A stretch of 64,000 nt of DNA from Pseudonocardia sp. MH-G8 (lineage in GTDB: Bacteria; Actinomycetota; Actinomycetes; Mycobacteriales; Pseudonocardiaceae): contig NZ_NKYF01000030.1 in assembly GCF_002262885.1 (NCBI RefSeq), positions 1-64,000 of the forward strand, written 5' to 3'. Position numbers and translations under genes: made by a program. Below are positions 42,861 through 51,100 of the stretch, one piece after another; the first letter of the stretch is position 1, and each line of letters starts with the position of its first letter. The notes beneath the pieces are model-generated. The model saw nothing but the letters and a program-made list of their open reading frames with translations, had not been told where the DNA came from and made no database searches.

Positions 42861-45224
42861 GTGCGCATCGCAGTCATCGGTGGAGGCCCCGGCGGCCTGT
42901 ACTTCGCAGCGCTCGCGAAGCAGCTCGACCCGGGCCACGACATCACGGTCTGGGAGCGCAACGCCGCCGACGACACGTTCGGCTTCGGCGTCGTGTTCTC
43001 CGACGAGACGCTCGGCGGTATCGAGCACGCCGACCCGGTGGTGCACGCGGCGATGGAGAGGGAGTTCGCGCGCTGGGACGACATCGACGTCCACTTCCGC
43101 GGGCAGCGCATCACCAGCGGCGGCCACGGCTTCGCGGCCATGGGCCGCAAGCGCCTGCTCCAGATCCTGCAGGAGCGCTGCCTCGAGCTCGGGGTGGACG
43201 TGCGCTTCTCCACCGAGGCGCCCGACGTCGCGCAGCTGCGCCAGGACCACGACCTGGTGGTGGCCTGTGACGGGCTGAACTCGGCGGTGCGCACCAAGTA
43301 CGCCGATCACTTCCTCCCCACCCTCGACGTCCGCCGGTGCCGCTACATGTGGCTGGGCACCGACACGGTCTTCGAGGCCTTCACCTTCGACATCCGCGAG
43401 ACCGAGCACGGCGTCATGCAGATGCACGGCTACCCCTTCGACGCGCACGGCAGCACGTTCATCATCGAGATGCACGACGACGTGTGGCGCCGCGCGGGGT
43501 TCGGTGCGGGCGAAGCGCTGGACCTGACACCGGGCGAGTCCGACGAGCGGGCGGTCGAGGCCGTGCGCGAGATCTTCGCCGACGTCCTCGACGGCGGGCG
43601 CGTGCTGGCGAACAACTCCAAGTGGATCAGCTTCACCACGGTCCGCAACGAACGCTGGTGCCACGACAACCTGGTGCTGCTCGGCGACGCCGCCCACACC
43701 GCGCACTTCTCGATCGGCTCCGGCACGAAGCTGGCGATGGAGGACGCGCTGGCCCTGGCGGCATGCCTGCACGAGGTCGGCACCGTTCCCGCCGCGCTGG
43801 CCGCCTACGAGGCCGAGCGCAAACCCGTGGTGGCATCGACGCAGCGCGCCGCGCAGGCGAGCCTCGAGTGGTTCGAGAACCTCGGGCAGTACGTCGAGCA
43901 GCCGCCGCTGCAGTTCGCCTTCAACATCCTCACCCGCAGCCGCCGCATCACCTACGACAACCTCCGCCTGCGCGACCCGGGGTTCATCGCCGACGTCGAC
44001 GCGTGGTTCGCCGACGCCACGCGGCAGGCCGGTGGCGACGGGCGGCCCCGACCACCCATGTTCCACCCGTTCCGCCTCGGCGAGCTGGAACTGTGCAACC
44101 GCGTGGTCGTCTCGCCGATGGACATGTACGTCGCCGTCGAGGGCGTGCCCACCGACTTCCACCTGGTCCACCTCGGCGGCAAGGCACTGGGCGGCGCAGG
44201 CCTCGTCATGACCGAGATGGTGTGCGTGTCGCCGGAGGGACGGATCACGCCCGGCTGCACGGGCCTGTGGAGCGACGCGCAGGCCGCGGCGTGGCGCCGG
44301 GTCACCGACTTCGTGCACGCGTCCTCCCGAGCCAAGATCGGGCTCCAGCTCGGTCACTCCGGACCCAAGGGCTCCACCAAGCTGATGTGGGAGGGCATCG
44401 ACCAGCCGCTCGACTCCGGGAACTGGCCCGTGGTCTCGGCATCGGCGCGGCCCTACCGCGAGGGCGTCAACCAGGTGCCGAAGGCGCTGGACCGGGCCGG
44501 CATGGACGCGATCGTCGCCGAGTTCGTCGCCGCCACCGAGCGCGGAGCACGTGCCGGCTTCGACCTCGTCGAACTGCACTGCGCGCACGGGTACCTGCTG
44601 TCGGCATTCCTGTCGCCGGTCACCAACCGGCGCACCGACGCCTACGGCGGGCCGATCGAGAACCGGCTGCGGTTCCCGCTGGAGGTCTTCGCCGCAATGC
44701 GCGCGGTGTGGCCCGCCGACAAGCCCATGACCGTCCGGATCTCGGCCACCGACTGGGTGGACGGCGGCATCTCCCTCGAGGACACCCTGGAGGTGGCGCG
44801 GGCCTTCGAGCGCGCGGGAGCCGCCGCCGTCGACGTGTCGACCGGGCAGGTCACCCCCGACGAGCAGCCGGCCTTCGGCCGCTCGTACCAGACGCCGTTC
44901 GCCGACGCCATCCGCAACGTGCTGCACATCCCGACGATCGCCGTGGGCGTCATCTCCTCGGCCGACGACGTGAACACGATCATCCTGTCCGGCCGCGCGG
45001 ACCTGTGCGCCGTCGGGCGCGCCCACCTCTACGACCCCAACTGGACCCTGCACGCCGCGGTCGACCAGGACTACGACGGGCCGGGCGCACCGTGGCCCGA
45101 CCCCTGGCGCGCGGGCCGCCGCAAACCCCAGAGCGGACGCACCGACGGGCCGAGACCCCGCCTGGAGCTCATCCGGCGGGCCCAGGCCCCCGACGGGCAC
45201 CAGCGCTGGCGCCCGGGTCGCTGA
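42861..45224 (+). CDS. Two-domain aromatic-CoA monooxygenase/reductase (2-aminobenzoyl-CoA or salicylyl-CoA type)
   Basis: A 787-residue fusion. Residues 1-380: FAD monooxygenase (IAVIGGGPGGLYFAALAKQL; DHDLVVACDGLNSAVRTKYA; LVLLGDAAHTAHFSIGSGTKLAMEDA). Residues 395-770: Old-Yellow-Enzyme-type flavin reductase (MFHPFRLGELELCNRVVVSP; LGHSGPKGSTKLMW; LHCAHGYLLSAFLSPVTNRR). This layout is known from 2-aminobenzoyl-CoA monooxygenase/reductase of Azoarcus evansii and from salicylyl-CoA 5-hydroxylases. The aminobenzoyl assignment is favoured by the nearby RidA and beta-oxidation genes and by the absence of a gentisate dioxygenase. The enzyme hydroxylates and then reduces the ring of the CoA ester. 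The GTG start fits a leaderless transcript. Confidence 0.92.
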   Translation: MRIAVIGGGPGGLYFAALAKQLDPGHDITVWERNAADDTFGFGVVFSDETLGGIEHADPVVHAAMEREFARWDDIDVHFRGQRITSGGHGFAAMGRKRLLQILQERCLELGVDVRFSTEAPDVAQLRQDHDLVVACDGLNSAVRTKYADHFLPTLDVRRCRYMWLGTDTVFEAFTFDIRETEHGVMQMHGYPFDAHGSTFIIEMHDDVWRRAGFGAGEALDLTPGESDERAVEAVREIFADVLDGGRVLANNSKWISFTTVRNERWCHDNLVLLGDAAHTAHFSIGSGTKLAMEDALALAACLHEVGTVPAALAAYEAERKPVVASTQRAAQASLEWFENLGQYVEQPPLQFAFNILTRSRRITYDNLRLRDPGFIADVDAWFADATRQAGGDGRPRPPMFHPFRLGELELCNRVVVSPMDMYVAVEGVPTDFHLVHLGGKALGGAGLVMTEMVCVSPEGRITPGCTGLWSDAQAAAWRRVTDFVHASSRAKIGLQLGHSGPKGSTKLMWEGIDQPLDSGNWPVVSASARPYREGVNQVPKALDRAGMDAIVAEFVAATERGARAGFDLVELHCAHGYLLSAFLSPVTNRRTDAYGGPIENRLRFPLEVFAAMRAVWPADKPMTVRISATDWVDGGISLEDTLEVARAFERAGAAAVDVSTGQVTPDEQPAFGRSYQTPFADAIRNVLHIPTIAVGVISSADDVNTIILSGRADLCAVGRAHLYDPNWTLHAAVDQDYDGPGAPWPDPWRAGRRKPQSGRTDGPRPRLELIRRAQAPDGHQRWRPGR

Positions 45225-45248
45225 CGGCGCGCCGGGGAGACCGGGCTC

Positions 45249-45818
45249 GTGAGCGACGCGCACACGGTGGTCCTGGTCGAGGGGGCCAGTGACAGGTCGG
45301 CCCTCGAGGCCTTGGCCCTGCGCCGGGGCCGGAACCTCGCGGCCGAAGGCATCTCCCTCGTGGCGATGGGCGGCGCCACGAACATCGGCGCGCACCTCGC
45401 CCGGTGGGGCCCTCCCGGGCGCGACCTGCGATTGGCCGGGCTGTGCGACGTCGGGGAGGAAGGCGGCTTCCGGCGCCACCTCGAACGCGCCGGCCTCGGA
45501 GCCGATCTCCAGCGGAGCGGGCTGGAGGCCCTCGGGTTCTTCGTGTGCGTCGCCGACCTGGAGGACGAGCTGATCCGCGCCCTCGGTGCCGCCGCGGTCG
45601 AGCGCGTCATCGACGCCGCGGGCGAACTCGGCTCTTTCCGCACGCTCCAGAAACAACCCGCGTGGCGTGCCGGCAGCACCCACGACCAGCTGCGCCGGTT
45701 CATGGGATCAGGCAGTGGCCGCAAGATCCGCTACTCGGGCTCGCTCGTCGCGGCGCTCGATCTCGATCGCGTACCCCGGCCGCTGGACATGCTGCTGACC
45801 CACCTGGTCCGCGGATAG
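45249..45818 (+). CDS. Stand-alone TOPRIM-domain protein (OLD-like)
   Basis: A 189-residue protein that is essentially one TOPRIM domain. The metal-binding glutamate is in TVVLVEGASDRSALEALALR (near residue 10) and the acidic strands are LRLAGLCDVGEEGGF and FFVCVADLEDELIRAL. A C-terminal helical part follows, with FMGSGSGRKIRYSG. In OLD nucleases TOPRIM is fused to an ABC-type ATPase; here no ATPase is attached. Single-domain relatives are common in actinobacteria and uncharacterised. It starts 24 bp after the monooxygenase/reductase and precedes a membrane protein and the TIR-NACHT gene, so it may belong with a defence-like group rather than catabolism. Confidence 0.8.
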   Translation: MSDAHTVVLVEGASDRSALEALALRRGRNLAAEGISLVAMGGATNIGAHLARWGPPGRDLRLAGLCDVGEEGGFRRHLERAGLGADLQRSGLEALGFFVCVADLEDELIRALGAAAVERVIDAAGELGSFRTLQKQPAWRAGSTHDQLRRFMGSGSGRKIRYSGSLVAALDLDRVPRPLDMLLTHLVRG

Positions 45819-45914
45819 CCCGGCTCGCTCGGCGGTGTCACGCTGATCACCCGTCCGCGTACGATCCGCGCGCGGCGGATCATGGCGTCGCCACACCCGG
45901 GGGGGGGCGGACGG

Positions 45915-46817
45915 ATGCGCCGGTTCGGACACTGGCTGATCGGCAACGCGGACGGCACGCTGGCGCTCTTCATCGCGATCAGCGTCGGGCTGCTCGGCGC
46001 CGCGGACGTGCTCGGCTCCGAACAGGTGGATGCCGCGATCCTGCTCACGCTCGCGCTGCTGGCCACCACGCTGCTGCGGGACCGCCAGATCGCAGCGGCC
46101 AACCTCGCACGGGCCGAGGCGGTCCGCCTGGTGCAGGCGCCCGAGGCGGAGCGGCTCAACTCCGAGGCGCAACGCGAGGCGAGCGTGTGGATCTTCAAGG
46201 GTGGCACCGGCACGCACCTGCGCACGGTCACGCTGCGCGGGTGCGTCACCGCCGCCCGCGAGGCCAACCGGCCGGTCCGGATGCAGATCGAGATCCTCGA
46301 CCCCACGGACACGCAGCTGTGCCGCCGTTACGCCGAGTACCGCGCGGGGCTGCGCTCGGCAACGGGTGAGTCGGCGGAGGCGTCGCCGGAGGTGATCTCC
46401 CGCAACGCCTTCGCGACGATCCTCGCCGTGTGCTGGTACCGGCAGCGGTTCGTCCTGCTCCAGCCGGAGATCGGGCTCTCCCGGGTGATGACCACGTTCC
46501 GCTGGGACATCTCACCGACGTTCGCGCTCATGACGCAGGAGGACCGGAACGCCCCGGGGATGTACTTCGACCACACGATGTCGCACTACCGCGCGTACCA
46601 GCGCGAGCTGGCCATGAGCTTCGAGCAGTCCCGCCGGCTCGACCTGTCCCGCATCGACGAGCACCGGCTCGCCGACGAGCCGACCCCGGAGCAGGTGCGC
46701 CGGCTGTTCGGCGAGCTCCGCGTCGACATCCCGTTGTCGGTCGGCGACAACGACGTCGCCGACATCATCCGGCGGGCCGCCCTCCCCGATACCCGGCGCA
46801 GCCGGTTCGGGCGGTGA
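45915..46817 (+). CDS. Two-helix membrane protein of unknown function
   Basis: A 300-residue protein with two adjacent hydrophobic segments (LALFIAISVGLLGAADVL, then AAILLTLALLATTLL, residues 16-55). A short charged helix leads to a cytosolic domain that starts EASVWIFKGGTGTHLRTVTL and continues VRMQIEILDPTDTQLCRRYA. The FKGGTG...TL...ILDP pattern resembles the first half of phospholipase D/HKD-like domains, but no HKD motif is present. I do not recognise a named family. A run of nine G (45899-45907) lies just before the ATG and may form part of the ribosome site. An upstream in-frame ATG at 45882 would place the tract inside the gene. Confidence 0.65.
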   Translation: MRRFGHWLIGNADGTLALFIAISVGLLGAADVLGSEQVDAAILLTLALLATTLLRDRQIAAANLARAEAVRLVQAPEAERLNSEAQREASVWIFKGGTGTHLRTVTLRGCVTAAREANRPVRMQIEILDPTDTQLCRRYAEYRAGLRSATGESAEASPEVISRNAFATILAVCWYRQRFVLLQPEIGLSRVMTTFRWDISPTFALMTQEDRNAPGMYFDHTMSHYRAYQRELAMSFEQSRRLDLSRIDEHRLADEPTPEQVRRLFGELRVDIPLSVGDNDVADIIRRAALPDTRRSRFGR

Positions 46818-46826
46818 TCAGCCGAT

Positions 46827-48047
46827 TCAGCTGGTGATCAGCAGCGCCAGCACGCTCAGACCCACGGCGACCACCGCGAGGCCGAGCCCGTGCAGGACGA
46901 ACCGGCGCACGTCGATCCGCAGGTCGTGCACACGGCAGGTCTCCAGGCACAGCAGTGTCGCCAGCGACGCCCACGGCGTGACGAGGGGCCCGGCATTCGT
47001 CCCGATGAGCAGGGCCAGGAGCTGGTCGTGGTTCTCGAGCGGCACCGCGGTCTCGCCCGCGGCGTAGGCGGGCAGGTTGTTGATGACGTTGGAGAGCCCC
47101 GCACCCGCCGCGGCCGCGCGGAACGCCCCCACCCAGCCGGGGTCCGTCCCGATCAGCGCGGTCATGATGTCGGTGAGCCCGTGCACCGACAGCGTCGGCA
47201 CGACCAGGAACAGGCCGGTGACGAAGATCAGCAGCTGCCACGGGACCAGGCTCAGCCGCAACGCGCCGCGGTCGAGCACGGCGAACGCCACCACCAGCAC
47301 CAGCGCGGCGGCGGCCGCGGCGAGACCGATCTGCTCGCCGACGAACGGGATCGCCCCGATGAACAGCAGGCAGGACACCGCCGCCACCCGGAACAGCGCC
47401 CGCTGCCGGGGTTCGGCGGGGCGGATCGGTGCCGGCGGCTCGTACCGGTCCACCCCCCGCCGGCCCCGGCGCCAGTAGAGCACCCAGAGGAACGCCATCG
47501 TGGCCGCCATCGCCGCGACCTGGGGAGCCCACATGCGCCCGGCGAACTCGAGCGCGTGCAGCGCGACCCGGTCGGCGGCGAGCAGGTTGGTCAGGTTCGA
47601 GACCGGCAGGAGCATGCTGGCGGTGTTGGCCAGCCAGATGGTGGTCATCGCGAGCGGGAGCGCGGCGATGCCCGTTCGCGCGGCAAGCGCGAGGAACACC
47701 GGCGTGAGCAGGACCGCCGTGGTGTCGAGGTTCAGGAACACCGTCGTGGCCGACGCGAACACGACGCACAGCAGGAAGAGCGCCACGTAGCTCCCGTTGC
47801 CGACGATGGCCAGTCGGGCCGCGATGGCGTCGAAGACCTGCGCGCGCTTGGTGAGCGTGGCGAGCACGATCACGCTGGCGAGGAAGAGCAGCAGCGGCGC
47901 GATCCGGCGCAGGCTCGCCTCGGCCTCGGCCGCCGGCAGCAACCCGGTGGCGGCGGCGACCAGCCCCGCCACCAGCAGACCGACCCGGATCCAGTCGAGC
48001 AGCGACAGCCGCGGCCGGCGCATCGTCATCCGTCGCCGAGTCGTCAC
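46827..48047 (-). CDS. ArsB/SLC13-type anion permease
   Basis: A 406-residue, roughly 11-helix permease of the ion-transporter superfamily. Signature stretches: FLNLDTTAVLLTPVFLALA (near residue 115), TTIWLANTASMLLPVSNLTN, AAAAGAGLSNVINNLPAYAA and LIGTNAGPLVTPWASLATLL. The paired SNLTN/NNLP and TNAGP motifs are those of arsenite and dicarboxylate/sulfate carriers. Substrate is unknown and no arsenic genes are near. It is convergent with the membrane protein (9-bp gap) and divergent from the TIR-NACHT gene. GTG 48047 is the chosen start; ATG codons at 48029 and 48023 are possible. Confidence 0.82.
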   Translation of the reverse strand: MTTRRRMTMRRPRLSLLDWIRVGLLVAGLVAAATGLLPAAEAEASLRRIAPLLLFLASVIVLATLTKRAQVFDAIAARLAIVGNGSYVALFLLCVVFASATTVFLNLDTTAVLLTPVFLALAARTGIAALPLAMTTIWLANTASMLLPVSNLTNLLAADRVALHALEFAGRMWAPQVAAMAATMAFLWVLYWRRGRRGVDRYEPPAPIRPAEPRQRALFRVAAVSCLLFIGAIPFVGEQIGLAAAAAALVLVVAFAVLDRGALRLSLVPWQLLIFVTGLFLVVPTLSVHGLTDIMTALIGTDPGWVGAFRAAAAGAGLSNVINNLPAYAAGETAVPLENHDQLLALLIGTNAGPLVTPWASLATLLCLETCRVHDLRIDVRRFVLHGLGLAVVAVGLSVLALLITS

Positions 48048-48171
48048 CCCCGTATCTTCATCGGCTCCGGTGGCCGCCCCGACACGAGGGTGACCGTCCG
48101 TTCGCGGCTTTTCCACGGTCACCTCATCCGTGATACTCGTTCCGATCAACATCGTTGCGGGGAGTGACTGC

Positions 48172-51100
48172 ATGGACACGGCCGATGCCGTCGATTTCTA
48201 CCTCAGCTACTCCCCCGCCGACGACCGTTGGGCCACCTGGATCGGCTGGGTCCTGACCGATGCGGGGTTCCGCGTCCGGCTGCAGGCATGGGACTTCATG
48301 CCCGGCACCAACTTCACCGAGTTCACCGATGCGGGTGTGCGCAACGCGACCGTCGTCGTCGCGGTGATGTCCCGCAACTCCTCCGGCTCGCGGCACGGCA
48401 GCGAGTGGCAGGCCACGCTGCGCCACGACCCGCGCAAGCTCATGGTCGTCCGGGTCGAGGACTGCCCGCTCGACGGCCTGCTCGCCCCGATCACGGTCGT
48501 CGACCTCGTGGGTCAGCGCGACGACGGGGCGGCCGCCGGACTGGTCGTGCAGGACCTGGGGCGGATGCTGGCGTCGCAGGCGGCGCGCACCCCGCCGCCG
48601 TTCCCGGGGCAGCCGGGCGCCGGTGCGCCCGAGCCAGGGCGGCGGGTGCCGGCGACCCCGCCCGAGTTCCCACCGAGCGTGCCGCCCGCGAGCGCCGGCC
48701 GCGAGAGCCTGTCGATCCTGCACGTCCCGGGTCCGCGTTTCGGCCGGGGCCCGACCCGCGACGGGAACGCGCCGCGCTCCGCGCTCGAGTTGCAGTACCA
48801 GATCTACGGCGACGTCAACCGCCTCGTCGACGCCGGGGTGCCCCCGCCCGACCTCGTCATCGTGTCGGGCGACGTCACCGAGTCCGCGCGGCCGAGCCAG
48901 GTCGTGCAGGCACTGGAGTTCCTGCAGGGGCTGCGCGCGCTGCTGCGCCTGGAGCCGGAGCGGCTCGTCGTGGTGCCGGGACGCCGCGACGTCTCGGCCG
49001 CGGCCTGCCTCGCGTACTTCAGCGACTGCGAGGCCAACGAACGCGCCCCGGTGGAGCCGTACTTCCCCAAGCTGCGCCAGTTCGCCGCGTTGCTCCAGGG
49101 CCTGCACCCCGGCCTCGACGGCCCCGGTTTCGACGAGGCCCAGCCGTGGAGCCTCGTGCCCGTCCCCGAGCTGCGCGTCGTCGTCGCGGCGATGAACTCG
49201 ACCATGGCGATCACCCACCGCCCGAACGACGGGAGGGGGCTGCTGGGGCAGCGGCAGTCCGGGTGGTTCGCCGAACACGTGCGGCCGTTCGAGCAGGCCG
49301 GTTGGCTGCGCATCGGGGTCGTCCACCACGACCCGACGCCGGCAGGTCGCAGCGCCGGTGTCGACCCGCTGCTGCTGCACGACGCCGAGATGTTCGACCG
49401 GCTCGTCGGCAGCCGGCTGCACCTGCTCATCCACGGCCCGGCGTTGGGGGGCACCGGCACGGACACGCTCGAATCGGGGCTCCTCACGCTCGGGGCATCG
49501 GATGCGGGCGAGGCCGAGCTCGTGCAGCTGACCGCGGCCGGCGTCCGCCGGTTCCCGATCGACGACCCCCTCGCGGGCCGGGAGACACCGCTGGTGGAGC
49601 GGCCGTGGGACGGCGCCGCAGCGGCGTTCGGCTCGACGCCCGCGGATCTCGACGACATCCCGGAGCGCGAGCCGGTGCGGGCGAGCGATCCGCAGGGCCT
49701 GCTCCTCGAGCGGATCACCGAGGTCTGCGTCGCCCGGGACGACCGCGCCCGGGTCCGGCTCGTCGACGTCGACCCGCCGCACCTGCTCGTCACCCGCCGC
49801 GAGGAGGGGTTCACCCCGCAGTGGCGCATCGGTGCCCACGTCGGCGAGGTCACCCGGGACGTCCTCGAGGCGCACTACACGCACTTCACCGAGCCCGGCG
49901 CCGAGCTGGTGTACGAGGGCCCCAACCCGCCCCAGGCGCTGCGCGACGACGCGACGCGACGCGGCGTGCGGCTGCGCAGCTTCACCGAGTTCCAGGGGCT
50001 GCTGGACCTGTCCGAGTTCATCGCCCGTCAGACGGCGAAGCTGCGCACCGACCGCCGCTACCCGCCCTCGCTCTACGTTCCCCAGCGGTTCACCGACCTC
50101 GACCGGCCCGGGAGCGAGGTGCGCGACGACCTGGCAGGCGAGCTCGTCGAGTTGCTGTCGGCCACCGACCACGGCCGGTTCGTCCTGATCCTCGGGGAGT
50201 TCGGCCACGGCAAGACGTTCGTGATGCGCGAGGTCGCCCGCCGCCTGGCCGAGACCACACCGACCGTGGTCCCGATCCTCATCGAGCTGCGCACGCTGGA
50301 CACCGCGAACTCGGTGGACGCCCTGGTGGCCGCCCACCTGGCCAACGAGGGCGAGACGCGGATCGACATCAACGCCTTCCGGTACATGCTGCGCGAGGGC
50401 CGGATCGTGCTGCTGTTCGACGGTTTCGACGAGCTCGTGACCCGGATCAGCTACGACCGGGCCGCCGAGCACCTCAGCACGCTCCTGCAGGCGGCGCAGG
50501 GCCGCGCCAAGATCGTGGTCGCGAGCCGGACGCAGCACTTCCGCTCCCACGGCCAGGTCGTCACCGTGCTCGGGGAGCAGGTCGAAGCCCTCGCGGGGCG
50601 GCGGATCATCGGCATCCAGGACTTCACCCCGGCCCAGATCCGGGCCTACCTGCTCAACCGCTACGACGGCGACGAACGCCGCGCGGACGCCCGGCTGAGG
50701 CTGCTGCAGGCCGTGCAGAGCCTGGCCGACCTGGGCCAGAACCCGCGCATGCTCAGCTTCATCGCCGACCTCCCCGACGAGCGGCTGCAGTCCGCGGCGC
50801 GCAGCGGCAACGCGATCGGGGCGTCCGCGCTCTACCGGGAGATCATCGATTCCTGGCTGGGCTTCGAGACCGAGCGGATGGCCGACCGGTCCCGGCCGCC
50901 CGCGGACGCCGGGCAGCCGGGCCTCACCACCGCCGATCGCAAGCGGGCCGCCACGGCGCTGGCCGTGCGGCTGTGGGAGACGGGGGCGGCGCACCTGGGC
51001 CTCACGGACCTCGCGGAGGTGGTCGACACCCTCGCCGACATGGCGCACGTCGAGCTCTCCGGGCCCCAGGTCGTGCACGCGGTCGCGTCCGGGAGCCTGC

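Noticed and set aside
46827..48047. Calling the permease an arsenite pump
   Set aside because: No arsR, arsC or other arsenic gene is near, and the motifs are shared by the whole ion-transporter superfamily.
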